A program made the position numbers and the translations under genes. A stretch of DNA of 64,000 nucleotides from Comamonas sp. 26 (GTDB lineage: Bacteria > Pseudomonadota > Gammaproteobacteria > Burkholderiales > Burkholderiaceae_C). The notes beneath the pieces are model-generated. The model saw only the letters and a list, made by a program, of their open reading frames with translations, had not been told where the DNA came from and ran no database searches. Where the stretch lies: positions 1,984,001 to 2,048,000 of the forward strand of contig NZ_PEFL01000001.1 in NCBI RefSeq assembly GCF_002754475.1. Direction: 5' to 3'. Every line of letters begins with the position of its first letter. Within the stretch, counting starts at the first letter, position 1. Shown one piece after another: positions 15,407 through 24,568 of this stretch.

Positions 15407-16237
15407 ATGCCCACCACCTCTGCTGCACCAACGCTGTCGCCCGTTTACACCGACTCCACTCTCACAGTGGCAGGCGAGGAAGTAGTCGTGCGCCTCTACG
15501 GAAAAAAGCCGGCTGCTCAGTTGCAGCCCTTGGTCGTGCACTTTCATGGCGGAGCCTTTGTATCCGGCGACCTGGACAACGGCTGCACCGTGGCCAGCTT
15601 GCTTGAAGCTGCTGGTGCACGTGTGGTCTCCGTGGGCTATCCACTTTCGCCCTTTCCACAGCCGCTGGAAACCGGCTATGCCGTGTTGCAGTGGGCCTAT
15701 AAGCAGCGCACGCGGCTGGCAGGCCACGGCACACAGGTCTACCTGGCGGGCGAAGAAGCCGGAGGCAACCTGGCGGCCGGCGTGGCCCTGATGGCCCGTG
15801 ACCAATCGCATCCGCCGCTGGCCGGGCAGATTCTGCTTTCGCCCATGCTGGACCCTTGTGTGGGAACGGCCTCGCTGCGCGCAGCTACGGGAACGGCCAC
15901 GGCCTGCAAGTGGGCCGATGGCTGGCTCAAATTCCTGGGCTGCACCCGCGACGCCGAACACCCTTATGCGGTGCCCGGTGCGGCTCAGCGCCTGGCGGGC
16001 CTGCCACCCAGCTTGATCATGGTGGGCAAAGAAGACCCCATGCACGACGAGGCGCTGGCCTATGCAGCGAGGCTCGAAGCCGCAGGCCTGTCCGTGACAC
16101 GTCATGTGTTTAGTCAGGCGGAACAATGGCCAGAAGCCCTATTGCAGCCCGGAACCCGCGCTTGCCCCTGCGCAGACGAGGTGCAGGAGCAGTTCCGCCG
16201 TTTTTTCGAGGCCACACGATGTCGGACGACACAGTGA
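15407..16237 (+). CDS. alpha/beta-hydrolase fold protein lacking nucleophile serine
   Basis: A 276-residue product from ATG 15407; an in-frame GTG at 15320 would add 29 residues. It has the hormone-sensitive-lipase layout: oxyanion motif HFHGGAFVSGD (His47 region), a nucleophile elbow, an acid in EDPMHDE (Asp210) and a possible C-terminal His in RHVFSQAEQW. The elbow reads GEEAGG where active enzymes have G-D-S-A-G-G, so Glu117 occupies the serine position. Ordinary ester hydrolysis is therefore unlikely. It lies between the LysR gene and the RND operon, in the same direction as the pump. A binding, sensing or non-hydrolytic role is inferred. Confidence 0.75.
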   Translation: MPTTSAAPTLSPVYTDSTLTVAGEEVVVRLYGKKPAAQLQPLVVHFHGGAFVSGDLDNGCTVASLLEAAGARVVSVGYPLSPFPQPLETGYAVLQWAYKQRTRLAGHGTQVYLAGEEAGGNLAAGVALMARDQSHPPLAGQILLSPMLDPCVGTASLRAATGTATACKWADGWLKFLGCTRDAEHPYAVPGAAQRLAGLPPSLIMVGKEDPMHDEALAYAARLEAAGLSVTRHVFSQAEQWPEALLQPGTRACPCADEVQEQFRRFFEATRCRTTQ

Positions 16238-16411
16238 TAGGCCTCAGCCCCTAAATCACCTACTTGCTACAAGTGCTTGACCTCAAGTTTTCTTGAGGTT
16301 GAACACTGCATCCCCTACCCCAACCGGCCTCTGCCGGCATAGGCCCCCTTTATGTTCGGTTTTTTCCGGTGTGATCTACCGGAGGGCACCGCTTTGCCTG
16401 GATTTTTCTGC

Positions 16412-16444
16412 GTCCTGCCCAAGGGCAGGACTCATCACCTTTTT
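16412..16444 (+). promoter_or_regulatory. hairpin plus T-run in pump operon leader
   Basis: GTCCTGCCC (16412-16420) pairs with GGGCAGGAC (16423-16431), followed eight bases later by TTTTT (16440-16444) just before the ribosome site AGGAAC. It could act as a terminator or attenuator in the leader of the efflux operon. Two weaker CCGG-based hairpins lie upstream between 16320 and 16385. Confidence 0.45.
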
Positions 16445-16454
16445 AGGAACCGCC

Positions 16455-17705
16455 ATGAACGCACCGCTTTTCCCCGTCTCTTCTTCCTCGCGCCGCTGGT
16501 GGACCACCGTCGGCGCTGTCACCGTCGTGGTCGTTGCCGGGGGCGCAGCCCTGGGACTGCAGACCTCGCACGCCGAGGCACCTGCCCATGCCGCACCGTC
16601 GGCCATCCCCGTGTCCGTGGCCGCCGTGGTACAGCAAAACGTCGCCCTTTGGGACGAATTTTCAGGCCGACTTGAAGCCGTACAGCGTGTGGACGTGCGC
16701 CCCCGCGTGGCCGGTGCCGTGCAGTCCGTGCACTTCCGCGAAGGCGCCCTGATCAAGCAGGGTGATCTGCTGTTCAGCTTAGACCCAGCGCCCTATGCCG
16801 CCGAGGTGGACCGTGCCGAAGCCCAGGTCGTGGCGGCCCAGGCTCGTCTTTCCTATACCCGCAGCGAAATGGAGCGCGCCACACGCTTGCTGCAGGAAAG
16901 TGCCATCGCCCAGCGCGAGCATGACGAACGCGTGAACGCCCAGCGCGAGGCCGACGCCAACCTGCGCGCCGCCCAGGCCGCACTGCAGACGGCCAAACTG
17001 AATCTCTCCTACACCCAGGTGCGCGCTCCCGTAGCTGGCCGTGTGGGCCGAATCGAAGTGACCATGGGCAACCTGGTTGCCTCGGGTGCCAGCGCCCCCG
17101 TGCTGACTACTCTGGTGTCCGTGAGCCCCATCTACGCGAGCTTCGATACCGATGAGCAAATTGTGGCGCGCGCCCTCGACAGTCTGGACGGTGGCAAGGG
17201 TGGCCGTGCACACATCGACCGCATTCCCGTGCAAATGGGGACAGGTACTGCTGGCAGCACTCCCCACAGCGGGCAGCTGCAGCTCATCGACAACCAGGTG
17301 GATGCCCGCAGCGGAACGGTACGAGTGCGAGCCGTGTTCGACAACGCCGACGGCGCGCTCATGCCCGGCCAGTTTGCACGCATCCGCATGGGTCAGGCCC
17401 AAAGCACCTCAGCCGTGCTGATCAATGAACGCGCCGTGGGCACGGACCAGAACAAGAAATTTGTCATGGTCGTCGGCGAAGGTAACAAAGCCGAGTACCG
17501 AGAAGTGCAACTCGGTGCGCCGGTGGATGGCCTGCGGGTCGTGACTTCGGGTCTGAAGAGCGGCGAGCGCATCGTCGTCAACGGCCTGCAGCGCGTGCGC
17601 CCTGGTGCCGTGATCGCTCCGCAGGACGTGCCCATGGCCGCCAAGGCCGAGCTGGCCGGTGAAGGCAAGCAAGCGCGCGGCGCGGTCGCGCAGCCCGCGG
17701 CCTGA
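16455..17705 (+). CDS. RND efflux periplasmic adaptor (MexE-like)
   Basis: The predicted protein is 416 residues from ATG 16455, chosen because AGGAAC sits 5-10 bases upstream and the first residues form an N-terminal membrane/signal segment (WWTTVGAVTVVVVAGGAALGL). The chain shows the adaptor order: a barrel-sandwich half (VDVRPRVAGAVQSVHFREGALIKQGDLLFSLDPAPY), an alpha-helical hairpin (~100-175), the second sandwich half (RAPVAGRVGRIEVTMGNLV), and beta-barrel and membrane-proximal domains. It bridges the inner-membrane pump and the outer-membrane channel. It is the first gene of the pump operon, 30 bases before the permease. Confidence 0.9.
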   Translation: MNAPLFPVSSSSRRWWTTVGAVTVVVVAGGAALGLQTSHAEAPAHAAPSAIPVSVAAVVQQNVALWDEFSGRLEAVQRVDVRPRVAGAVQSVHFREGALIKQGDLLFSLDPAPYAAEVDRAEAQVVAAQARLSYTRSEMERATRLLQESAIAQREHDERVNAQREADANLRAAQAALQTAKLNLSYTQVRAPVAGRVGRIEVTMGNLVASGASAPVLTTLVSVSPIYASFDTDEQIVARALDSLDGGKGGRAHIDRIPVQMGTGTAGSTPHSGQLQLIDNQVDARSGTVRVRAVFDNADGALMPGQFARIRMGQAQSTSAVLINERAVGTDQNKKFVMVVGEGNKAEYREVQLGAPVDGLRVVTSGLKSGERIVVNGLQRVRPGAVIAPQDVPMAAKAELAGEGKQARGAVAQPAA

Positions 17706-17735
17706 GCACCGACCGACCGACCGAAAGACAAAAAC

Positions 17736-20700
17736 ATGAATCTCTCCCGCTTTTTCATCGACCGTCCCATCTTTGCAGGGGTGCTGTCGGTGCTTATCTT
17801 CCTGAGCGGTCTGATCGCCTTGCGCGCGCTACCCATCTCGGAATATCCCGAAGTCGCACCGCCCTCCGTGGTCGTGCGCGCCACCTATCCCGGTGCCAAC
17901 CCCAAGGTGATCGCCGAAACCGTGGCCACACCGCTTGAGGAATCCATCAACGGCGTGGAAGGCATGCTCTATATGGGCAGCCAGGCCACGACTGACGGTG
18001 TGATGACGCTGACCGTCACCTTCGCGCTGGGCACAGACCCCGACAAGGCGCAACAACTAGTGCAAAACCGCGTCTCGCAGGCCGAGCCGCGCCTGCCCGA
18101 GGAAGTGCGCCGCCTGGGTATCACGACCGTTAAAAGTGCACCCGACCTGACCATGGTCGTCCACATGGTCTCGCCCAATGGCCGCTACGACATTGACTAC
18201 CTGCGTAACTACGCTGTGCTCAACGTCAAGGACCGCCTCGCACGTATCCCTGGCGTGGGCCAAGTGCAGATCTTCGGCGGTGGCGACTATTCGATGCGAG
18301 CCTGGCTCGACCCTCAGAAGGTCGCGCAGCGCGGCCTCTCGGCGGCCGATGTAGTGGCAGCCATCCGCGGTCAGAACGTGCAAGCCGCCGCCGGCGTGGT
18401 GGGTCAGTCGCCCGGCCTCAAGGGCGTGGACATGCAGTTGTCCATCAACGCCCAGGGCCGCTTGCAGACTGAAGAAGAGTTCGGCGACATCATCGTCAAG
18501 ACCGGTGCCGATGGCGCGGTGACGCGCCTGCGCGACGTGGCTCGCCTGGAGCTGGGCGCAGCCGACTATTCGCTGCGTTCCCTGCTCAACAACGACCCGG
18601 CCGTGGGCATGGGCGTGTTCCAGGCCCCGGGCTCCAACGCGCTCGATATCTCGGCCAATGTGCGCTCCACCATGGCCGAGCTGCAGAAGAACATGCCCGA
18701 GGGTGTGGAGTTCCGCATCGCCTACGACCCCACGCAGTTTGTTCGGGCGTCGATCAAGTCGGTGATCCAGACCCTGCTGGAGGCCGTGGCCCTGGTGGTG
18801 GTCGTGGTGATTCTGTTCCTGCAGACCTGGCGCGCCTCCATCATCCCGCTGCTGGCCGTGCCAGTGTCGGTGGTGGGCACGTTTGCCGTGCTGCATCTAC
18901 TGGGCTTCTCGATCAACGCACTAAGCCTGTTCGGTCTGGTGCTGGCCATCGGTATTGTTGTGGACGACGCCATCGTCGTGGTGGAAAACGTGGAGCGCAA
19001 CATCGAGGCGGGCCTGACCCCGCGTGAAGCCACCTACCGCGCCATGCAGGAAGTGAGTGGACCCATCATCGCCATCGCCCTGGTGCTGGTGGCTGTATTC
19101 GTGCCTCTGGCCTTCATCAGCGGGCTCACAGGCCAGTTTTACCGACAATTCGCGGTGACCATCGCCATCTCGACGGTGATCTCGGCCATCAACTCGCTGA
19201 CCCTGTCTCCTGCCCTGAGTGCGCTGCTGCTCAAGGGTCACCATGAGCCCAAGGATGCACTCACGCGCGGCATGGACAAGGTGCTGGGCGGCTTCTTTCG
19301 CCGCTTCAACAGCCTGTTCCATCGCGGCTCCGAGGCTTACAGCGGTGGCGTCAAGCGCGTCATCGGCCGCAAGGCGCTGATGCTGGTGATCTACGGCGCG
19401 CTGGTGGCTGCGACCTGGGGCCTGTTCAAGATCGTGCCCGGTGGCTTCGTGCCCGCGCAGGACAAGCAGTATCTGGTCGGTTTTGCCCAATTGCCTGACG
19501 GTGCCACGCTGGATCGTACCGAAGACGTTGTCCGCCGCATGGGCGAGATCGTCAAGCAGAACCCCAATGTGGAAGACGCCATCGCCTTCCCCGGCCTGTC
19601 CATCAACGGCTTCACCAACAGCTCCAACTCGGGCATCGTGTTCGTCACGCTCAAGCCCTTTGCTGAGCGCACGCGCGCCGATCAGAGTGGTGGCGCGGTC
19701 GCGGGCCAGTTGAACCAGGCCTTTGGCAGCATTCAGGAAGCTTTCATTGCAATGTTCCCGCCGCCCCCCGTGGCCGGTCTGGGCACCACAGGCGGGTTCA
19801 AGCTGCAAATCGAGGACCGTGCCTCGCTGGGCTATGACGCCATGGACGCGGCCGTGAAGGCCTTCATGGCCAAGGCCTACCAGACGCCAGAGCTGGCCGG
19901 CCTGTTCACCAGCTGGCAGGTCAACGTGCCCCAGCTCTATGCCGCCATCGACCGCACCAAGGCGCGCCAGCTCGGTGTGCCCGTGACCGACATCTTCGAG
20001 ACCCTGCAGATCTACCTAGGCAGCCTGTACGCCAACGACTTCAACCAGTTCGGTCGCACTTACAGCGTACGTGTGCAGGCCGACGCCGCCTACCGTGCGC
20101 GTGCCGAAGACGTGGGCCTGCTCAAGGTGCGTTCCACCTCCGGTGAGATGGTGCCGCTGTCGGCGCTGATGAAGATTGAGCCCAGCTTCGGCCCCGAGCG
20201 GGCCATGCGCTACAACGGCTTTCTGGCCGCCGATGTGAACGGCGGACCCGCGCCCGGCTTCTCCTCGGGCCAGGCCCAGGCCGCCATTGAGCGCATCGCC
20301 GCCGAGACCTTGCCGCAAGGCATCGGCTTCGAGTGGACTGAGCTGACCTACCAGGAAATACTGGCCGGCAATTCCGCCGTACTGGTGTTCCCCATCGCCC
20401 TCTTGCTGGTGTTCCTAGTGCTGGCCGCGCAGTATGAAAGCCTGACGCTGCCCATCGCCATCATCCTCATCGTCCCCATGGGTCTGCTGGCCGCCATGAC
20501 GGGCGTATGGCTCAGCGGCGGCGACAACAACGTGTTCACGCAGATCGGACTCATCGTGCTGGTGGGGCTGTCGGCCAAAAACGCCATTCTGATCGTGGAG
20601 TTTGCCCGCGAATTGGAGTTTGCTGGCCGCAGCCCTCTGCAGGCCGCCATCGAAGCCAGCCGTTTGCGCCTGCGCCCTATTTTGATGACCTCGCTGGCGT

Positions 20701-20978
20701 TTGTCATGGGCGTGCTGCCGCTGGTGCTCTCCAAGGGCGCAGGCGCCGAGATGCGCAGCGCCATGGGCGTGGCGGTGTTCGCCGGCATGATTGGTGTGAC
20801 GGCCTTTGGCCTGTTCCTCACCCCCGTGTTCTACGTGACCCTGCGCCGCATGGCAGGCAACCGGCCGCTGCAGCAGCACGGCCAGCACGCAGAGCCCCTA
20901 GGCAATCACAAACTCCACGCTCCCTCCGGCGCTACAGCCCACCCCGTGCTGGCCGCACCGCGCGGTGACAACGAATGA
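17736..20978 (+). CDS. RND efflux permease (MexF-like, HAE1 family)
   Basis: A 1080-residue inner-membrane proton-driven pump. The N-terminus MNLSRFFIDRPIFAGVLSVL and overall length match the MexF branch of hydrophobe/amphiphile exporters. Features include two large periplasmic loops, twelve predicted membrane helices, and the helix-4 proton-relay motif GIVVDDAIVVVENVER with its paired aspartates (~405-420). MexF-type pumps export chloramphenicol, quinolones and trimethoprim; the substrate here is inferred only from similarity. The last ~40 residues are an unusual His/Gln-rich tail. The adaptor lies upstream and the channel directly downstream. Confidence 0.93.
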   Translation: MNLSRFFIDRPIFAGVLSVLIFLSGLIALRALPISEYPEVAPPSVVVRATYPGANPKVIAETVATPLEESINGVEGMLYMGSQATTDGVMTLTVTFALGTDPDKAQQLVQNRVSQAEPRLPEEVRRLGITTVKSAPDLTMVVHMVSPNGRYDIDYLRNYAVLNVKDRLARIPGVGQVQIFGGGDYSMRAWLDPQKVAQRGLSAADVVAAIRGQNVQAAAGVVGQSPGLKGVDMQLSINAQGRLQTEEEFGDIIVKTGADGAVTRLRDVARLELGAADYSLRSLLNNDPAVGMGVFQAPGSNALDISANVRSTMAELQKNMPEGVEFRIAYDPTQFVRASIKSVIQTLLEAVALVVVVVILFLQTWRASIIPLLAVPVSVVGTFAVLHLLGFSINALSLFGLVLAIGIVVDDAIVVVENVERNIEAGLTPREATYRAMQEVSGPIIAIALVLVAVFVPLAFISGLTGQFYRQFAVTIAISTVISAINSLTLSPALSALLLKGHHEPKDALTRGMDKVLGGFFRRFNSLFHRGSEAYSGGVKRVIGRKALMLVIYGALVAATWGLFKIVPGGFVPAQDKQYLVGFAQLPDGATLDRTEDVVRRMGEIVKQNPNVEDAIAFPGLSINGFTNSSNSGIVFVTLKPFAERTRADQSGGAVAGQLNQAFGSIQEAFIAMFPPPPVAGLGTTGGFKLQIEDRASLGYDAMDAAVKAFMAKAYQTPELAGLFTSWQVNVPQLYAAIDRTKARQLGVPVTDIFETLQIYLGSLYANDFNQFGRTYSVRVQADAAYRARAEDVGLLKVRSTSGEMVPLSALMKIEPSFGPERAMRYNGFLAADVNGGPAPGFSSGQAQAAIERIAAETLPQGIGFEWTELTYQEILAGNSAVLVFPIALLLVFLVLAAQYESLTLPIAIILIVPMGLLAAMTGVWLSGGDNNVFTQIGLIVLVGLSAKNAILIVEFARELEFAGRSPLQAAIEASRLRLRPILMTSLAFVMGVLPLVLSKGAGAEMRSAMGVAVFAGMIGVTAFGLFLTPVFYVTLRRMAGNRPLQQHGQHAEPLGNHKLHAPSGATAHPVLAAPRGDNE

Positions 20979-20995
20979 ATTTGAGGAATCCGGTG

Positions 20996-22474
20996 ATGAC
21001 TACAGCCTTTTTTGCCCCAGCCACGCGCTGGCTGCCGCTGGTCGCAGCCCTGCTGCTAGCTGGCTGCATGAGCCACCCGCTGGCACCCGTCGCTGCCGAC
21101 GCGGCCCTGCCCGTGCCTGTGCATTTCACGAACAGCCCCGAGGCCAAGGCCTGGACCACGGCACCGCCGGCCGAAGTCCAGCCGCGTGGTGCCTGGTGGC
21201 TGGGGTTTTCCGATCCCGTGCTCACCAGCCTGGTGGAACGTGCGGCTGACGGCAATACCGGCATTCAGGAAGCTGCGGCCCGCTTGGCCGAAGCGCGCTC
21301 CCTGCTGCGTGCGGCCGATGCCCAGCGTGCACCTCAACTGGGCGTATCCACGGGTGTGGCGCGCCAGGCCGGGCTCACGACCACAGGCGGCGCCGTGCCG
21401 GCCACCGTGGTCTCGGCGGGACTCAACCTGTCTTACGAACTGGATCTATTTGGCCGCTTGTCCCAGGCCAGCGACGCCGCACGCCTGGACGCCCAGGCGC
21501 GTACCGCCCTGCTGCAGAGCACGCGCCTACTGGTGCAGGCCGAAGTAGCCCAGACCTATTTGCTGCTGCGCGCGGTGCAAACCGAACACAGCCTGGTCAC
21601 CGAGAGTGTGACCGCCTACCGCAATACTTTGTACCTGACACAGCGGCGTTTTCAGGCTGGCGACGTAGCCGAGCTGGACGTGGCACGGGTTCAGACCGAG
21701 GTAGCTGCCACCGAGGCCGAGGCCCTGGCCTTGGCCTTGCAGCAGACTCAGCTCCAGCATGCATTGGCTGTGCTGGTGGGCGAGGTTGCCAGTGGATTTA
21801 CCGTTCCCACAGCGACGACCGAATCTGCTTTGCCCGTGGTACCGCCGGGTGTGCCGGCCACGGTACTCGCACGCCGGCCCGACGTGGCTGCAGCCCAGGC
21901 TTCCGTTATGGCGGCTCAGGCGCGCGTTGGTGTCGCCGAAGCTGCATGGTTCCCGGCCATCACGCTGACGGGCAACGGAGGCCATGCCTCGCCCGAGCTG
22001 AGCGACCTGTTCAAGTGGTCGGCTCGCTCGTGGGGCATTGGCGCACTGCTGTCATTGCCCCTGTTTGACGGTGGCCAGCGTGCAGCTCAGGAGGAAGGGG
22101 CGCGAGCGCGGCTGATAGGAGCCATGGCCGCACACCGCGGGCAAGTGCTCACGGCTTTCCGCGAGGTTGAGGACCAGCTCAGCGCCCTGAGTCTGTTAGA
22201 CGGTCAGGCCGAGGCCCAGGGCCGTGCCGTTCAATCGGCTCGGCGTGCCACCCAGCTTTCGGACTCTCGCTACCGCAACGGTCTGGTGAGCCAGCTTGAA
22301 CTGCTGGATGCCCGCCGCAGTGAGCTGCGTAGCCGCCGCCAGGCCTTGCAGGTTCGCACGGCCCAGTACACGGCCACGGTGGGCCTGATCCGGGCCCTGG
22401 GCGGTGGCTGGGAGGCACAGCCCCAAGCTGCAGCAACCACTTCAGCGCAGACGCAGGCGGTCGCCCAACGCTGA
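20996..22474 (+). CDS. outer-membrane efflux lipoprotein (OprN/NodT-like)
   Basis: The product is 492 residues from ATG 20996, chosen for the ribosome site GAGGA at 20983; another ATG at 20975 overlaps the permease stop. It has a lipoprotein signal (LVAALLLAGCMSHP). Two repeated TolC-type domains follow, each with long alpha hairpins, and ARRPDVAAAQASVMAAQARVGVAEAAWFPAITL-type motifs of the RND outer-membrane factor family are present. As a trimer it forms the exit duct for the MexEF-like pump encoded upstream. It completes a three-gene efflux operon. Confidence 0.9.
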   Translation: MTTAFFAPATRWLPLVAALLLAGCMSHPLAPVAADAALPVPVHFTNSPEAKAWTTAPPAEVQPRGAWWLGFSDPVLTSLVERAADGNTGIQEAAARLAEARSLLRAADAQRAPQLGVSTGVARQAGLTTTGGAVPATVVSAGLNLSYELDLFGRLSQASDAARLDAQARTALLQSTRLLVQAEVAQTYLLLRAVQTEHSLVTESVTAYRNTLYLTQRRFQAGDVAELDVARVQTEVAATEAEALALALQQTQLQHALAVLVGEVASGFTVPTATTESALPVVPPGVPATVLARRPDVAAAQASVMAAQARVGVAEAAWFPAITLTGNGGHASPELSDLFKWSARSWGIGALLSLPLFDGGQRAAQEEGARARLIGAMAAHRGQVLTAFREVEDQLSALSLLDGQAEAQGRAVQSARRATQLSDSRYRNGLVSQLELLDARRSELRSRRQALQVRTAQYTATVGLIRALGGGWEAQPQAAATTSAQTQAVAQR

Positions 22475-22571
22475 GTGCAGCTCACTTGCCTGCGGGGTGA
22501 GCGATAGAGCTGTATTGTCTTTCACCCCTAGCGAGACTTGGAACGGGGCTGCTCACTCATCCCGCAAGCCC

Positions 22572-22593
22572 AGCTGCCTGCAAGCGGCTTTTT
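22572..22593 (+). terminator. terminator after efflux operon
   Basis: AGCTGC (22572-22577) pairs with GCGGCT (22584-22589, one wobble) across CTGCAA and runs into TTTTT. It lies between the efflux operon and the convergent Fur-family gene. Confidence 0.6.
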
Positions 22594-22621
22594 ATACAAC
22601 AATGCTCAGTAGAAAGTGAAT

Positions 22622-23005
22622 TCAGGCTGCGCACTCACGGCAGCGGCCATAAAGCGTAATTTCATGGCTGTCGACCAGAAAACCAGAAGGAGCCAAGCCC
22701 GCCAAATCACCGGGACAGCCATGCACATCGAACACCCGCTGGCACACGGTGCATTGGAAGTGGTGGTGATGGCCGTGGTGAGCCACCTCATACATAGGGC
22801 TACGCTCAGGTAAATGGACCTCATGTAGAACACCCTCCTCAGCCATGGCTTTGAGCGCCCGGTACACGGTGGCAATTCCCAGCCCAGGTAACGTCGCCTG
22901 TGCCAACTCCAGTACTTCCTGAGGTGCCAGTGGTCTATCGGCCTTTGTCATAGCCTGCTCAATCGCCGCGCGCTGCTTCGTGGATCGTTGCATGGAGGAA
23001 TTCAT
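22622..23005 (-). CDS. Fur-family metalloregulator (Zur/PerR type unresolved)
   Basis: A 127-residue protein (or 123 from the second ATG). A winged helix with the conserved recognition segment GIATVYRALKAMAEEGVLHEV lies at ~42-63, then the His-rich metal hinge (HHGHHHHFQC, ~76-85). CTVC (85-88) and CRECA at the C-terminus are the two Cys pairs of a structural zinc site. It is shorter than typical Fur (~140) and closer in length to Zur- or PerR-like proteins. No regulated neighbour is obvious. The sensed metal is undetermined. Confidence 0.85.
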   Translation of the reverse strand: MNSSMQRSTKQRAAIEQAMTKADRPLAPQEVLELAQATLPGLGIATVYRALKAMAEEGVLHEVHLPERSPMYEVAHHGHHHHFQCTVCQRVFDVHGCPGDLAGLAPSGFLVDSHEITLYGRCRECAA

Positions 23006-23074
23006 CGTGTCGAGGCTATGTCATGGAAGTGGCCAGAGGCAATATTGTGCCGTGGCTCGCTCTTTGAGCAGCAT

Positions 23075-23652
23075 CTACAGGTACTTCAGCCATGTGATGT
23101 CACGCCGACGTTGCTTGAGCGCTGCAAACCAGCGTACTGCTGGATATAAACCTACGGCCAACAACGCTGATATCACCCACAACCATAGCAAACTGCTTAG
23201 GCCGAACAACTGCCCCTGATTGACACCCCAGATCGCAACTGCAACCAAGTACATGAACTTGAGCACGTACAGATGAAGCACATAAAAGAACATCGGTGCG
23301 GCTCCCAACGTGGCCAGCGGTTTCAGCCAGTTGCGACTTGCCGCGTGCTCGAATGCGCACATCAGCAGCAATCCGATACCAAGCGTCAACAGCAGGAATA
23401 ACAATGAGGGCGGATACTTGGTAACGTTGAACCATGACATGGCGGTCTGCAAAGTGTTCGCCCCGGTCATCCAAGACGCATCGCCATACACGTTAAGAGT
23501 GCGTAGCACTGCAAAGCCCAGAAGACAGCTAATGCCTGCAACCAGCAAATAGCGCCTGCGCTTTGTTGCTTCACAGGCTTTACCAAACCACGGCCCGATG
23601 CTGTAACCCAGAGCGATCACGCCAATCCAAGGGAGTAGCGGATAGGAGTAGC
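23075..23652 (-). pseudogene. 5'-truncated DUF1624 / acyltransferase-like membrane protein
   Basis: The coding sequence matches the C-terminal half of DUF1624 (heparan-alpha-glucosaminide N-acetyltransferase-like) membrane proteins. It starts abruptly at YPLLPWIGVIALGY and continues through the family landmarks RTLNVYGDASW and NVTKYPPSLLFLLLTLGIGLLLMC with about five membrane helices. Upstream, an in-frame TGA (23657-23659) closes the frame and the sequence switches to a porin read on the opposite strand. Half the protein and its promoter are gone, so it is probably dead, although GTG 23620 could start a 181-residue fragment. Confidence 0.8.
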
Positions 23653-24342
23653 TCCTTCAGCTTTATCGGTGGCGCTTGGGTGACGCCCATCACCAATCTG
23701 ACACTGAGCAGCTATTACGGTCAATACGCGGATAACTGGAACACTGCTTATCTGGGAAGTTTTTACAAGCTTCCTCTGTCAAATAAACGTTCGCTGTCGT
23801 TCAATCTGAACCTCTATCGCAGCACTGATACAGGCAAAGCAAAGTCTGGCGAAATCGACACCACGACCTGGAGCTTGATGAGTAGCTATGCCGTAGGCGC
23901 TCACAAATTCGGCCTGGGCTACCAGAAGGTCAACGGGAACAACCCCTTTGACTATGTGAATCGAGGCTCCATCTGGCTGGAAAACGCGATGCAGCTATCC
24001 GACTTCAATGGTCCGCGTGCGGCTTCCTGGCAGCTCAAATACGACGTAGACCTGACTACTATTGCAGCCCCGGGGCTGAGTGCGAGCGTGGCCTACACCC
24101 GAGGTTCCGGTATCGATAACAGCCATCTCAACGCCGTGTATGCCAGCTATCTCGGCTATTCAGGAGCCAATGGCAAGCACTGGGAACGGGACCTTCTGGT
24201 TCGATACACCGTTCAGCAGGGAGCGGCGAAGAACCTGTCGTTGCAACTACGCTATGGCGTGCATCGTACAAATAAAGCGCAAGGGGAAGCCAATATGAAT
24301 CAGCTTCGCCTGCAAGCGGAACTCCCGTTTAGCGTCCTGTGA
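23653..24342 (+). pseudogene. 5'-truncated OprD-family outer-membrane porin
   Basis: From SFSFIGGAWVTPITNLTLSSYYGQY to the end (~230 residues) the frame matches the C-terminal half of OprD-type specific porins: repeated amphipathic strands, GLGYQKVNGNNPFDYVNRGSIWLENAMQLSDFNGP and the terminal strand NQLRLQAELPFSVL. The signal peptide and the N-terminal half of the barrel are missing. The frame happens to stay open to 23563 through DUF1624 DNA, but that extension is meaningless. Without export signal or promoter it should not be functional. Confidence 0.85.
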
Positions 24343-24568
24343 ACTTGACAGCATTTCAAATAGAGAAATTAGCTGGAGCTTCGGATCTCGCGTTAGGTAC
24401 TGGCCAATCCAGCCTTGACAGATTCCAAAGGAATTCAACAAAACTCATCGCCTGACGCAGCGCCAGACTGAACAAATTCGGCGTTGTTCAGCCTACACGC
24501 TGGCAAGTTGCACGTTATGCAACAACGCCCTCCGTGAGCAGAAACAGGGCTGCTCTATTCAGTCAGTA

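Noticed and set aside
16293..16454. N-terminal extension of the MexE-like adaptor
   Set aside because: The extension has no signal peptide, crosses leader hairpins, and ATG 16455 has a good ribosome site and the expected membrane segment.
23563..23652. N-terminal start of the OprD-like frame
   Set aside because: These codons are read out of DUF1624 coding DNA on the other strand; they are open by chance only.
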